Assembly (NCBI RefSeq): GCF_046297595.1
Contig: NZ_JBKBHT010000008.1
Span: 62,001-126,000, forward strand
Reading direction: 5' to 3'
Origin: Ferrovibrio sp046297595
Lineage (GTDB): Bacteria; Pseudomonadota; Alphaproteobacteria; Ferrovibrionales; Ferrovibrionaceae
DNA length: 64,000 nucleotides
Shown: positions 39,777 through 48,604 of the stretch, piece after piece
Layout: every line of letters begins with the position of its first letter
Position numbering within the stretch: the first letter of the stretch is position 1
The notes under the pieces: generated by a model
The model's database searches: none
What the model was told of the DNA's origin: nothing
Seen by the model: only the letters and a program-made list of their open reading frames with translations
Program-made: the position numbers and the translations under genes

Positions 39777-40166
39777 ATGGCGACGGGCGGTGTCGAACGA
39801 CTCCGCCGCCGCGCGGATTATCTCCGGGTGCAGGCGGCCGAGCGGCGAGTGGCGCTGCCCGGTCTGCTGCTGCAGGCTGCGCCGGGCGAGGCCGGGCACC
39901 GCCGTGTCGGTTTCACCGCATCCCGCAAGGTCGGCAATGCCGTGGCCCGCAACCGGGCCCGTCGCCGCCTGAAAGCCCTGGCCGGGGAAATCCTGCCGAT
40001 GCATGCCGCCGCCGGCCACGATTATGTGCTGGTGGCCCGCCAGGCCACGCCGGCGCGAGACTTCCAGGCGCTGCGACGCGATCTGGAAAATGCGCTCAAA
40101 AAACTGAAACTCTGGCAGTCGGCCGTGCCGGTGGCTGCCCAACCGGGAGAGGGAAGCGCGGCATGA
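39777..40166 (+). CDS. rnpA: Ribonuclease P protein component
   Basis: A 129-residue basic protein that assists the RNase P RNA in tRNA 5' maturation. It begins 'LRRRADYLRVQAAERR', has 'VGFTASRKVGNAVARNRARR', which holds the RNR signature, and ends with a helical tail. The ATG at 39777 is ten bases after rpmH. Its end overlaps yidD by four bases. Confidence 0.95.
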   Translation: MATGGVERLRRRADYLRVQAAERRVALPGLLLQAAPGEAGHRRVGFTASRKVGNAVARNRARRRLKALAGEILPMHAAAGHDYVLVARQATPARDFQALRRDLENALKKLKLWQSAVPVAAQPGEGSAA

Positions 40167-40438
40167 CACCTCTTGCCCGCCTGCTCAGTCTCCCCATCAA
40201 GGCCTATCGCCTGATCCTCTCACCCTGGATCGGCCATGGCTGCCGTTATCAGCCCACCTGCTCCTGCTACGCGCTCGAAGCGCTGGAAAAGCATGGTGCC
40301 GCGCGCGGCAGCTATCTGGCCGTGCGCCGCCTGGCGCGCTGCCACCCGCTTGGCGGCAGCGGCTATGATCCCGTGCCGCCGGCCCGTGGCGAAACCGGTT
40401 CCGTTGACCATTCCTCCGTACAGCAAGGCTCAGTCTGA
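40163..40438 (+). CDS. yidD: Membrane protein insertion efficiency factor YidD
   Basis: A 91-residue protein with the family core 'LILSPWIGHGCRYQPTCSCY' and 'CHPLGGSGYDPVP'. The Cys-x5-Cys pattern is conserved. The ATG overlaps the rnpA stop (ATGA) and its TGA overlaps the yidC ATG by one base, so translation is coupled along the operon. Confidence 0.95.
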   Translation: MTPLARLLSLPIKAYRLILSPWIGHGCRYQPTCSCYALEALEKHGAARGSYLAVRRLARCHPLGGSGYDPVPPARGETGSVDHSSVQQGSV

Positions 40439-42261
40439 TGTCCGACCAGAAGAACCTCATCATTGCGATCGTCGTGTCGGTGGCGATCCTGCTCGGTTTC
40501 CAGTTCTTCGTCGAAAAGCCCAAGCAGGACCGGCTGCGCGAGCAGCAGGCGACGCAGCAGAGCCAGGTTTCGCCCACCGACGGCACCCCGGTGCCGGGTG
40601 CTTCCGGCCTGCCGCAACTGCCCAATCTGGCGCAGCAGGCGGCCGATCTGGCGCTGACGCGCGACAAGGCCCTGGCCGAAACCCCGCGCGTGAAGATCGA
40701 GGGCAAGCGCCTGGTCGGCTCGATCAATCTGGTCGGCGCCCGCATCGACGATGTCGTGCTGCCCGAATACAAGGAAACCATTCAGCCCGATAGCAAGCCG
40801 ATCCAGCTGCTGTCGCCGGCCGGTGCGCCGTCGCCCTATTATGCCGAATTCGGCTGGACGGTCGCGGGCAATGGCGTAACCCTGCCGAACGCGCAGACGC
40901 GCTGGAGCGCCGATCGCGACGTACTGAAGCCGGGCCAGCCGGTGATGCTGACCTGGGATAACGGTCAGGGCCTGGTCTTCACCCGCAAGATCGAGATCGA
41001 CAACAACTATCTCTTCACCGTGACGCAGGCGGTGGAGAACAAGGGCGACAAGGCGATCACCCTGTTCCCCTATGCGCTGGTATCGCGCCATGGCACGCCG
41101 AAAACGGATGGCCTCTATATCCTGCATGAAGGCCCGCTTGGCGTGTTCCGCGACAAGCTCGGCGATAACGGCACGCTGAAGGAACTGGCCTACAAGGATC
41201 TGGCCGAAGACAAGGCCAGCGAATACGACACCGTCGGCGGCTGGCTCGGTTTCACCGACAAATACTGGCAGACCGTGCTGGTGCCCGGCGTGGAGCAGAC
41301 CGTGAAGGCCCGCTTCACCCATGCCAAGCCCAATAACGGCACAGATCGCTATCAGGCCGACTATCTCGGCGCCGGCCAGCAGCTTGAACCCGGCAAAACC
41401 GTCAGTGCCACCACGCTGCTGTTTGCGGGCGCCAAGGAGGTCAACCTGCTCGACCGCTACGAGGAGCAGCACAAGATCCTGCGCTTCGAGCTGTCGGTCG
41501 ACTGGGGCTGGTTCCACTTCCTGACCAAGCCGATGTTCTACAGCATCGACTTCCTGAAGGGCGTGCTCGGTAATATCGGCCTGGCCATGCTGGCCGTCAC
41601 CGTGATCGTCAAGCTGCTGTTCTTCCCGCTCGCCTACAAGTCCTACGTGGCGATGAGCGCGATGAAGAAGCTGCAGCCCGAGATGCAGAAACTGCGCGAG
41701 CGTTATGGCGAGGACCGCGCCAAGATGCAGCAGGAGCTGATGGCGCTGTACAAGAAGGAAAAGGTCAATCCTGCCGCCGGCTGTCTGCCGATCCTGCTGC
41801 AGATTCCGGTCTTCTTCGCGCTCTACAAGGTGCTCTACATCGCCATCGAGATGCGCCACGCGCCCTTCTATGGCTGGATCCACGATCTCTCCGCGCCCGA
41901 TCCCACCTCGTGGATGAACGGTTTTGGCCTGCTGCCCTGGGCGGTGCCAGATCTTGGCCCTCTGGCGGTCATCTCGATCGGCATCTGGCCGATCATCATG
42001 GGCGTTTCCATGTGGCTGCAGATGAAGATGAATCCGACGCCGCCAGATCCGGTGCAGCAGAAGATCTTCGCCCTGATGCCGGTGGTGTTCACCTTCATGC
42101 TCGGCCATTTCGCCGCCGGTCTGGTGATCTACTGGAGCTGGAACAACACGCTGTCGATCCTGCAGCAATATGTGATCATGAAGCGGATGGGCGTGAAGAT
42201 CGGCGGCGGCGCCGAGGAATCCGCCCCGGCCGCCAAGCCTACGTCCAAGTCGAAGAAGTAA
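40438..42261 (+). CDS. yidC: Membrane protein insertase YidC
   Basis: A 607-residue inner-membrane insertase. It has an N-terminal signal-anchor helix (about 5-23), a Gln/Pro-rich linker, a large periplasmic beta-sandwich (about 80-340) and the conserved five-helix core: 'KPMFYSIDFLKGVLGNIGLA', 'NPAAGCLPILLQIPVFFALY', 'MLGHFAAGLVIYWSWNN'. The Lys/Arg-rich C terminus fits its ribosome contact. It helps fold and insert respiratory and secretory membrane proteins. Confidence 0.97.
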   Translation: MSDQKNLIIAIVVSVAILLGFQFFVEKPKQDRLREQQATQQSQVSPTDGTPVPGASGLPQLPNLAQQAADLALTRDKALAETPRVKIEGKRLVGSINLVGARIDDVVLPEYKETIQPDSKPIQLLSPAGAPSPYYAEFGWTVAGNGVTLPNAQTRWSADRDVLKPGQPVMLTWDNGQGLVFTRKIEIDNNYLFTVTQAVENKGDKAITLFPYALVSRHGTPKTDGLYILHEGPLGVFRDKLGDNGTLKELAYKDLAEDKASEYDTVGGWLGFTDKYWQTVLVPGVEQTVKARFTHAKPNNGTDRYQADYLGAGQQLEPGKTVSATTLLFAGAKEVNLLDRYEEQHKILRFELSVDWGWFHFLTKPMFYSIDFLKGVLGNIGLAMLAVTVIVKLLFFPLAYKSYVAMSAMKKLQPEMQKLRERYGEDRAKMQQELMALYKKEKVNPAAGCLPILLQIPVFFALYKVLYIAIEMRHAPFYGWIHDLSAPDPTSWMNGFGLLPWAVPDLGPLAVISIGIWPIIMGVSMWLQMKMNPTPPDPVQQKIFALMPVVFTFMLGHFAAGLVIYWSWNNTLSILQQYVIMKRMGVKIGGGAEESAPAAKPTSKSKK

Positions 42262-42266
42262 GGCGC

Positions 42267-42920
42267 ATGGCCGACCTGCCGGCCGTGGAAGAGGATTTCG
42301 GCCCGGCCGCGCTGGAACGCGGCCGGCTGCTCTTCGCCGGCCCCTGCGACTTCTTCGCCGGCGCCATGACCATGCCGCAGCTTCCGCCCGCGCGCGGGCC
42401 GGAAATCGCCTTTGCCGGGCGGTCCAATGTCGGCAAGTCGTCGCTGGTCAACGCGCTCTGCGGCCGCAAGGCCCTGGCGCGCACCTCCAACACGCCGGGC
42501 CGGACCCAGCAGCTCAACTTCTTCGATCTCGGCAATGGCACGCTCAGCCTGGTCGACCTGCCGGGCTATGGTTATTCCTCGGTCGGCAAGGCCAAGGCGG
42601 CGGCCTGGACCGAGACCACCCGCGCCTATCTGAAAGGCCGGCCGGAGTTGAAACGGGTCTGCCTGCTGATCGACAGTCGCCACGGCCTGAAGGCCGGCGA
42701 CGAGGACATCATGAAGCTGCTCGACAAGTCAGCGGTGATCTATCAGGTGGTGCTGACCAAGGCCGACAAGACCTCGGCCGCCGAACTGGCCACGACCAAG
42801 GCGGCCATGGCTGAGACATTAAAGCGTCATGTGGCCGCCCATCCCGTGATCCGCGTCACCTCCAGCGAAAGCAGCTTCGGCATCCCAGAAATGCGGGCCG
42901 AGCTTGCGGCCCTGGCTTAG
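42267..42920 (+). CDS. engB: Ribosome biogenesis GTP-binding protein YsxC/EngB
   Basis: A 217-residue GTPase needed for large-subunit assembly. The P-loop is 'GRSNVGKSS' (about 51-59). Also visible are the G2 threonine in 'NTPGRTQQLNFF', G3 'DLPGYGYS', G4 'TKAD' and G5 'TSSESSFG'. The start at 42267 lies five bases after yidC. Confidence 0.96.
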   Translation: MADLPAVEEDFGPAALERGRLLFAGPCDFFAGAMTMPQLPPARGPEIAFAGRSNVGKSSLVNALCGRKALARTSNTPGRTQQLNFFDLGNGTLSLVDLPGYGYSSVGKAKAAAWTETTRAYLKGRPELKRVCLLIDSRHGLKAGDEDIMKLLDKSAVIYQVVLTKADKTSAAELATTKAAMAETLKRHVAAHPVIRVTSSESSFGIPEMRAELAALA

Positions 42921-42965
42921 ACCCTCGTATAACCGCTAACAGCAACGAAACGCCGAGAAGCAGCC

Positions 42966-43880
42966 ATGAAGACGACCGGCCCGCAACCGCTGGAAACGCA
43001 TCTGCAGCAGACCGCCAAGGTCCTGTCCGAGGCCCTGCCGTATATGCGCCGCTTCGCCGGCCAGACCATGGTGATCAAATACGGCGGCCATGCCATGGGC
43101 GACGAGGCGCTGGCGATGCAGTTCGCCCGCGATGTCGTGCTGATCAAGCAGGTCGGCATCAATCCCATCGTGGTGCATGGCGGCGGCCCGCAGATCGGCG
43201 CGATGCTGGAGCGGCTGAAGATCAAGTCCGAATTCGTCGACGGCCTGCGCGTCACCGATCAGGCCACGGTCGAGATCGTGGAAATGGTGCTGGCCGGCTC
43301 GATCAACAAACAGATCGTCACCGCGATCAACGCCGCCGGCGGCACCGGCATCGGCATCTCGGGCAAGGATGGCCGCCTGATCGAGGCGCGCAAGCTACGC
43401 CGCTCCGTGCGCGATCCGGGCTCGAATATCGAGAAGCTGCTCGATCTGGGTTTCGTCGGCGAGCCGATGCGCATCAACCCCGACATCCTGCGCAGCCTGC
43501 AGAATTCCAACCTGATCCCGGTCGTCGCGCCCATCGGCGTGGGCGAGAATGGCGAGACCTACAATATCAATGCCGACACCTCGGCCGGCGCGATTGCCGC
43601 TGCCGTCGGCGCCAGCAAGCTGCTCATGCTCACCGACGTGGCCGGCGTGCTGAACAAGGACAAGAAGCTGATTCCCAGCCTCACCGCGAAGGATGCGCTG
43701 GTGCTGATGGGCGATGGCACCATCTCGGGCGGCATGATCCCGAAGGTGGAAACCTGCCTCGATGCCGTGCGCGGCGGCGTGCAGGCGGCGCATATCCTGG
43801 ATGGCCGCATCCCGCATGTGCTGCTGCTTGAACTTTTCACGGCCCATGGCGTCGGCACGATGATCGAGCGCACGCCCTGA
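42966..43880 (+). CDS. argB: Acetylglutamate kinase
   Basis: A 304-residue kinase, second step of arginine synthesis. It shows 'MVIKYGGHAMGD', 'INPIVVHGGGPQIG', 'NINADTSAGAIAAAVGASKLLMLTDVAGV' split over the usual nucleotide- and substrate-binding loops, and 'GGMIPKVETCLDAV'. The N-terminal helix before the core ('ETHLQQTAKVLSEALPYMRRF') is the type seen in hexameric, arginine-inhibited enzymes. A strong terminator follows. Confidence 0.97.
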   Translation: MKTTGPQPLETHLQQTAKVLSEALPYMRRFAGQTMVIKYGGHAMGDEALAMQFARDVVLIKQVGINPIVVHGGGPQIGAMLERLKIKSEFVDGLRVTDQATVEIVEMVLAGSINKQIVTAINAAGGTGIGISGKDGRLIEARKLRRSVRDPGSNIEKLLDLGFVGEPMRINPDILRSLQNSNLIPVVAPIGVGENGETYNINADTSAGAIAAAVGASKLLMLTDVAGVLNKDKKLIPSLTAKDALVLMGDGTISGGMIPKVETCLDAVRGGVQAAHILDGRIPHVLLLELFTAHGVGTMIERTP

Positions 43881-43904
43881 CGCTTGGCGCTCGAGCGCTG
43901 CTTC

Positions 43905-43940
43905 AAAAAGCCGCCAGTTTCTGCTGGCGGCTTTTTTTAT
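43905..43940. terminator. Bidirectional terminator between argB and the DMT exporter
   Basis: A 13-bp stem (43905-43917 with 43924-43936) with a 6-base loop has A-runs on one side and T-runs on the other, so it can stop transcription from both strands. Confidence 0.92.
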
Positions 43941-44827
43941 TGCGCCGCCTGTTGTCGCCGGTTCACTAGGTAGATGCCGGCGACGATCACGCCGGCCGCC
44001 AGCCAGGTGATCAGTCCATAACGTTCGCCGAACACGAAGGTGCCGATGGCCAGGCTGGTCGCCGTCATCACATAGCCGATCTGGCTTAAGTAAACCGGCC
44101 CGGCCACACGCTGCAGTTCGAAATAGGGAATGAAGCTTAAGAACGCGGCGATGCCGGCCGCGACCAGAATCCAGTCGGCATCGATGCGGCCGGCGGGAAG
44201 ATGCGCGACACCGAATGCCAGCCCGCCCAGCAGCAGCCAGAAGGCGGCACCCAGCAAAGTGCCGGCGGCCAGCGCCAGCGGGGCCGCATCCTGCGGCCAG
44301 GCGCGTGTGCGATAGATGTTGCCGGCCGCCAGCGAAACCGGCGCGATCAGGGCCAGCAACATCCAGGGCAGGGCAGCCTCGTCCACGGGCCCTGAGCGCG
44401 GCAGCAGGATCATGAGGATGCCGATCAGGCCGAGTGCGATGCCGCCGGCGCGCATCCACGCCAGCTTTTCCATCCGCAGGGTCAGCGCGAAGATGTAGGT
44501 CAGCATGGCGGGAAAGGCATAGACGATGCTGGGCAGGCCGGCGCCTATTTTTGCCACCGCCAGGAACACCATCACGCTGGGCAGGGCCAGCGTGATCAGG
44601 CCGCTGATGGCGTAATAGCGCAGATGCCGGGGCTGCAGCGGTGGCCGCGCGCCGTTGAGCAGGGCGAGCAGGAGCAGCAGCAGGCCGCCGATGAAATTCT
44701 GCCAGAAAGCAAAGCCGATCATCGGAATGCCTTCGCCCGCCGCCACTTTGGCGAATGGCGGCGCGAAGCCGAGCGCGACGCCGGTGGCGATCAGCAACAG
44801 CAGGGGATAGAAACGGGACTGGCGCAT
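43937..44827 (-). CDS. EamA/DMT-superfamily membrane transporter
   Basis: A 296-residue protein with ten predicted membrane helices in two EamA repeats ('LGFAPPFAKVAAGEGIP', 'SIVYAFPAMLTYIFALTLRM', 'GPVYLSQIGYVMTATSLAIG', 'VFGERYGLITWLAAGVI'). Such proteins export metabolites or amino acids; the substrate is unknown. I use the ATG at 44827, with an AGGA site, rather than 44872. Confidence 0.9.
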   Translation of the reverse strand: MRQSRFYPLLLLIATGVALGFAPPFAKVAAGEGIPMIGFAFWQNFIGGLLLLLLALLNGARPPLQPRHLRYYAISGLITLALPSVMVFLAVAKIGAGLPSIVYAFPAMLTYIFALTLRMEKLAWMRAGGIALGLIGILMILLPRSGPVDEAALPWMLLALIAPVSLAAGNIYRTRAWPQDAAPLALAAGTLLGAAFWLLLGGLAFGVAHLPAGRIDADWILVAAGIAAFLSFIPYFELQRVAGPVYLSQIGYVMTATSLAIGTFVFGERYGLITWLAAGVIVAGIYLVNRRQQAAQ

Positions 44828-44947
44828 GATCCTATGAACGGACGGCTGGGGAGACGGGGCGAGCCGCATCACCTATCGCGGTCGCCCAACATGGTAAAGC
44901 CGCGCGTGGATGGATTGTGCGGCCCGTCACGATCACCTGCGACACGA

Positions 44948-45841
44948 TCAACTGAACAGCCAGTCGCGGAAGGCGCGGATCGCCGGCTCGCGTTCGCGCC
45001 CGGCCAGGTGCAGCAGATAATAGCCGCCGCGGCGCCGCACGCGATGCTTCGGCAAAGGCTCGGCCAGGCGTCCGCTGCCGAGTTCCGCCTGCACGAAGAT
45101 GTCTGGCACCAGGGCAAGGCCCAGGCCGTTCACGGCGGCCTCGATCGACATGAAGAAATGCTCAAACGCCGGGCCGCGAATCTGCGCAGGCGGTTTCAGG
45201 CCGGCGGCCGTGAACCATTCGCTCCAGGCTTCCGGCCGCGTGGAATGGGTCAGCAGCACATGGCGCTTCACGTCTTCGGACTTTTTCACCGGCTTGTTTT
45301 TCAGCAGGGCGGGGGCGCCGACCAGGATCACGGTTTCGGCGAACAGGAATTCCGCTTTCAGTTCTGCCGGCCAGACGTTGCTGCTGCTGGCATACTGGAT
45401 GCCCACATCCACCGGCTCGGCGGCGAAATCGATCGGGCGGTCGGCGCTGGTCACATCCACGGCGATCTCGGGATGCAGGTGCTGGAAATCGGCCAGCCGT
45501 GGCATGAACCAGCGCATGGCAAAGGTCGGCAGCATGGTGATGGCCAGCCGGTTGGCCGGGCGGCCGGCGCGGGCGATCAGGCGCGTGGCGGCCGAGATGC
45601 GCTCGAAGGCGTCCTTCAGGGCCGGCAGATAGGCGCCGCCCGCCTCGGTGAGCTGCAGGCCGCGCGGACCGCGCCGGAACAGCGCCACGCCCAGTTCCGC
45701 CTCCAGCTGCTTCACCAGCCGGCTCACCGCGCCCTGGGTGACATGCAGTTCCTCGGCGGCGCGGGTGAAGCTCAAATGCCGGCCAGCGGCGGCGAAAGCG
45801 CGCAGGGCGTTCAGGGATGGCAGGTCATGAGAAAAACTCAT
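44948..45841 (-). CDS. LysR-family transcriptional regulator, GcvA-like
   Basis: A 297-residue regulator. The N-terminal winged helix-turn-helix ('LNALRAFAAAGRHLSFTRAA', 'LHVTQGAVSRLVKQLEAELG', 'LFRRGPRGLQLT') is of the GcvA subgroup. The C-terminal effector domain is a periplasmic-binding-protein fold. It is divergent from the VOC gene at 45928 with a 14-bp perfect palindrome between them, so it probably controls that gene and itself. The inducer is unknown. Confidence 0.92.
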   Translation of the reverse strand: MSFSHDLPSLNALRAFAAAGRHLSFTRAAEELHVTQGAVSRLVKQLEAELGVALFRRGPRGLQLTEAGGAYLPALKDAFERISAATRLIARAGRPANRLAITMLPTFAMRWFMPRLADFQHLHPEIAVDVTSADRPIDFAAEPVDVGIQYASSSNVWPAELKAEFLFAETVILVGAPALLKNKPVKKSEDVKRHVLLTHSTRPEAWSEWFTAAGLKPPAQIRGPAFEHFFMSIEAAVNGLGLALVPDIFVQAELGSGRLAEPLPKHRVRRRGGYYLLHLAGREREPAIRAFRDWLFS

Positions 45842-45861
45842 AGCGAGCCGAGATTAAATCG

Positions 45862-45875
45862 ATTGTCGCGACAAT
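45862..45875. promoter_or_regulatory. Perfect palindrome, candidate LysR operator
   Basis: ATTGTCGCGACAAT is a perfect 14-bp inverted repeat and contains a T-N11-A type arrangement. It lies 21 bases upstream of the LysR start and 53 upstream of the VOC gene. The role is inferred from position. Confidence 0.6.
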
Positions 45876-45927
45876 GCCAGCCGCTATGATCCGGCCATTG
45901 CCAGCCCCCTGATTTTAAGAGGCCCCG

Positions 45928-46386
45928 ATGAACGCCCTAGCCCCCACCAAGACCGCCGCATCCACCAAGGCGATCCGCCCGTTCCACCTCGCCTTCCCGG
46001 TGCGCGACATCGCCGAGGCGCGCAAGTTCTACGGCGAACTGCTGGGCTGCGCCGAGGGCCGCTCGTCGGAAACCTGGGTCGACTTCGATTTCTACGGCCA
46101 TCAGGTGGTGGCGCACCTGGCGCCCGAGGAAACCGGCTACAAGCAGGCCGGTGCGGTGGACGGCCATGACGTGCCGGTGAAGCATTTCGGCGTGATCCTC
46201 TCGATCCCGGACTGGAAGGCGCTGGCCAAGAAGCTGACCGATGCCGGCATCAAGTTCATCATCGAACCCTATGTGCGTTTCGAGGGCGAGGTGGGCGAGC
46301 AGCACACCATGTTCTTCCTCGATCCCTCGGGCAACGCGCTTGAGTTCAAGGCATTTGCCAACGACGACATGATTTTTGCGAAGTAA
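45928..46386 (+). CDS. VOC (glyoxalase/dioxygenase) family protein
   Basis: A 152-residue metal-binding fold protein with two beta-alpha-beta-beta-beta modules. Probable metal ligands are H20 ('PFHLAFPVRD'), H86 ('PVKHFGVIL') and E139 ('GNALEFKAF'). It resembles glyoxalase/dioxygenase-like VOC proteins that act on small electrophiles, but the reaction cannot be assigned. It is divergent from the LysR gene and followed by a terminator, so it is a single-gene unit. Confidence 0.88.
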   Translation: MNALAPTKTAASTKAIRPFHLAFPVRDIAEARKFYGELLGCAEGRSSETWVDFDFYGHQVVAHLAPEETGYKQAGAVDGHDVPVKHFGVILSIPDWKALAKKLTDAGIKFIIEPYVRFEGEVGEQHTMFFLDPSGNALEFKAFANDDMIFAK

Positions 46387-46410
46387 TCTCGACGTCCACG
46401 TTCAAACCTT

Positions 46411-46444
46411 AGCCCTGCGCCGATTGCCAGCGCAGGGCTTTTTG
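46411..46444. terminator. Terminator between the VOC and lipoprotein genes
   Basis: A 10-bp stem, AGCCCTGCGC at 46411-46420 with its complement at 46430-46439, encloses a 9-base loop and is followed by five T's. It fits the plus-strand VOC gene. Confidence 0.88.
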
Positions 46445-46447
46445 ATA

Positions 46448-47533
46448 TCAGGAATTGTCGCCGCCGCCGGCACCAGAACACTGGGCGTAGCGCTGGGCCG
46501 GTGCGGTGACGGCCAACGCCTCGTTCACGGTGGCGGTCAGTTCCTTGTCGACGGCCTCAGCCTCGCCGGTACCGTCGCCGTCTGCCTGATCTATTGTTGT
46601 GTTCGGCAGTCGGCCCTGATTGTTGCGGAGCGTGTTGCGGGTGCCGAGATCGGTGCTGACGGTATCCAGGGCGCGGCGTTGCTGGTTGGCGAAAACCTGT
46701 TCCGGATCGACGCTCTCGGCCAGGCTTTGCAGCATTTCGAAACGAATATTGGCTATAGCTTGGCGCAGCAGGATGATGCGCTGGCCTTCGGGCGCCTGCT
46801 CGCGTAGCACCTTGTTGATCTGCTCTGCCGCTGTTTTGGCATTCAGGTCCAGCGCTGCGGCATATTCCAGCTTCCGAATGCCCTGGGCTGTGAGGGCCGG
46901 TGCTGCGGTGCCGCCACCCTGGTTGTTCATCAGCATCCGGTTGCTTCCGCCCGATGCGGTTTTTGTCAGGGCATCCATCAAGCTGCGGGGCTTGAGTTGC
47001 GGGACATTGACCGCTGTGCCTGGCGAATTCGCCACCGAGAAAGTCAGGCGCGATGCCGGCACGAAGGCGGTCAGGCGTTCATTGGCTTTTTCGTCCACCA
47101 GCCGCAGGCCATCCTCATATTCCAGCACGCAGTTGATTGCCTGGAAGCCCTTCTTGAAGATACGGCGCTGCTCCTTCACGTTCACGGTTTCGCGGGCGCC
47201 GAAAATGGTGGCCGCGGCCAGGGCAGTGCCTTTCACGAAATCGGTTGGTGCACCGAACACCAGGCCGGCGCCGCTGGCGGTGGCGGTACCGAACAGGGCA
47301 TAGGTCGTGCCGCGGTCGAAGCGCTCGCCCTCCTGGCTCAGCTTGACCAGCGTATCGCGCAAGGTGGAGGCGCAGGCCCTCACCTCGGCAATGGTATCGT
47401 TTTCGGCCTTGTATTCGCAGAAGCTGGCATCCGCATCGGCTTTCGGATCCCGCAGATCGGGCCAGACCGCACCGCAGGCGGTCAAGGATATGGCTGTTGC
47501 GGCCATGAGGGCCGCGTGTATCGCATGTTGCAT
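46448..47533 (-). CDS. Predicted lipoprotein of unknown function
   Basis: A 361-residue protein with a lipoprotein signal: hydrophobic start and lipobox 'SLTAC', with Cys at residue 20 the likely lipidated site. The mature region has a glycine/alanine hydrophobic patch ('YALFGTATASGAGLVFGAP') that may associate with the membrane, then a polar helical part with Gln/Asn/Gly-rich stretches ('MLMNNQGGGTAAP'). Its C terminus contains two Cys-adjacent motifs but no recognisable domain. It stands alone between terminators and convergent genes. Confidence 0.75.
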   Translation of the reverse strand: MQHAIHAALMAATAISLTACGAVWPDLRDPKADADASFCEYKAENDTIAEVRACASTLRDTLVKLSQEGERFDRGTTYALFGTATASGAGLVFGAPTDFVKGTALAAATIFGARETVNVKEQRRIFKKGFQAINCVLEYEDGLRLVDEKANERLTAFVPASRLTFSVANSPGTAVNVPQLKPRSLMDALTKTASGGSNRMLMNNQGGGTAAPALTAQGIRKLEYAAALDLNAKTAAEQINKVLREQAPEGQRIILLRQAIANIRFEMLQSLAESVDPEQVFANQQRRALDTVSTDLGTRNTLRNNQGRLPNTTIDQADGDGTGEAEAVDKELTATVNEALAVTAPAQRYAQCSGAGGGDNS

Positions 47534-47675
47534 CTCATTCCCCCTTTTCCCCCGCTCCAGTTCGGAGCGGCACTACTAAGAGAGAATGTGCGGTGTGGAA
47601 TCACCTGCAGAATTTGATGGGCCGAAAATTTCCAGACTTGACTGAATACACCCATAATTGGGACGTATACTGTAT

Positions 47676-48557
47676 CTACAGCCGCGCGAGTGCCGCGGTC
47701 GCCACAGACTCGCCCCATTCCTGCACGAAATGCCCGGCCTCGCTGAGTTCCAGCGGCGCGGGGCAATTCTTTATCAGCTTCTGCAATCCGTACATCGCCG
47801 GCGGACCCAGCACAGGGTCGGTCATGCCGATGGCCATGAAGCTTTTTCCGCTCCAGTCCTTCATCCAGAAATCGCGCGCCCGGCGCGACAATGCGGCACC
47901 CGGCGCCTCGGGTGAATCCGGCACGAGATTCGGGAAGCGCCGCACGCCGGCCTTGTAATCGGCATCGGGATAGGGTGCCTCATAGGCGGCGGCTTCGGCA
48001 TCGCTCAGATGCGGGCATGACCGCTTCATCAGCTTGGCGATCTGCATGTCGGGATTCTTGTTGTTCCACTCGCGCCAGGCCAGAAAGCCCTCGCCGAGCG
48101 GCACATCGCCGGTGCCCAAAGCCGTGTTCATCACCAGCAGGCCGGAGAACCGTTCGGGCATCTTCATCGGGATGGTGAGGCCGAGCAGCCCGCCCCAGTC
48201 CTGCACCACCAGCACCACGTCGCGCAGGTTCAGCGCGCGGATCAGGGCAATCAGGCTGTCGCGGTGGAAATCGAAAGTGTAGGCGGCCTCAGCGCGCGGC
48301 TTGTCGGATTTGCCGAAGCCGAACAGGTCGGGCGCCACCACACGATGGCCGGCCGCCGTGAAGACCGGGATCATGCGCCGGTAGAGATAGCTCCAGGTCG
48401 GCTGGCCATGCAGGCAGAGGAAGGTCCTGGCGGCATGCTTGCCCTCGTCGAGGTAATGCATGCGCAGGCCGTTCTCGTGGGTCAGGTAATGCGGCCTGAA
48501 ATCGTAGCCCGGCAGGTTGTCGAACCGCTCGTCCGGCGTGCGCAGGGCCTCGATCAT
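47676..48557 (-). CDS. dhmA: Haloalkane dehalogenase-like alpha/beta hydrolase (HLD-I type)
   Basis: A 293-residue alpha/beta hydrolase with the dehalogenase layout: oxyanion/halide motif 'HGQPTWSYLYR', nucleophile D120 in 'VVQDWGG' followed by the halide-holding W121, acid D247 in 'GMTDPVLG' (late in the chain, as in subfamily I), and base H276 in 'AGHFVQEWG'. 'PDLFGFGKSDKP' is also typical. It should hydrolyse a carbon-halogen bond to an alcohol and halide, although natural substrates of such enzymes are usually unknown. It is monocistronic, 47 bases downstream of purB on the same strand. Confidence 0.85.
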   Translation of the reverse strand: MIEALRTPDERFDNLPGYDFRPHYLTHENGLRMHYLDEGKHAARTFLCLHGQPTWSYLYRRMIPVFTAAGHRVVAPDLFGFGKSDKPRAEAAYTFDFHRDSLIALIRALNLRDVVLVVQDWGGLLGLTIPMKMPERFSGLLVMNTALGTGDVPLGEGFLAWREWNNKNPDMQIAKLMKRSCPHLSDAEAAAYEAPYPDADYKAGVRRFPNLVPDSPEAPGAALSRRARDFWMKDWSGKSFMAIGMTDPVLGPPAMYGLQKLIKNCPAPLELSEAGHFVQEWGESVATAALARL

Positions 48558-48604
48558 GGCGTCCTCTCCCTTTTCTTTCAGGAGAGGCCGCCGCGATCAG
48601 GATG

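Noticed and set aside
40363..42168. A 601-codon minus-strand frame opposite yidC
   Set aside because: yidC is certain, and the antisense product is low-complexity His/Gln/Arg sequence.
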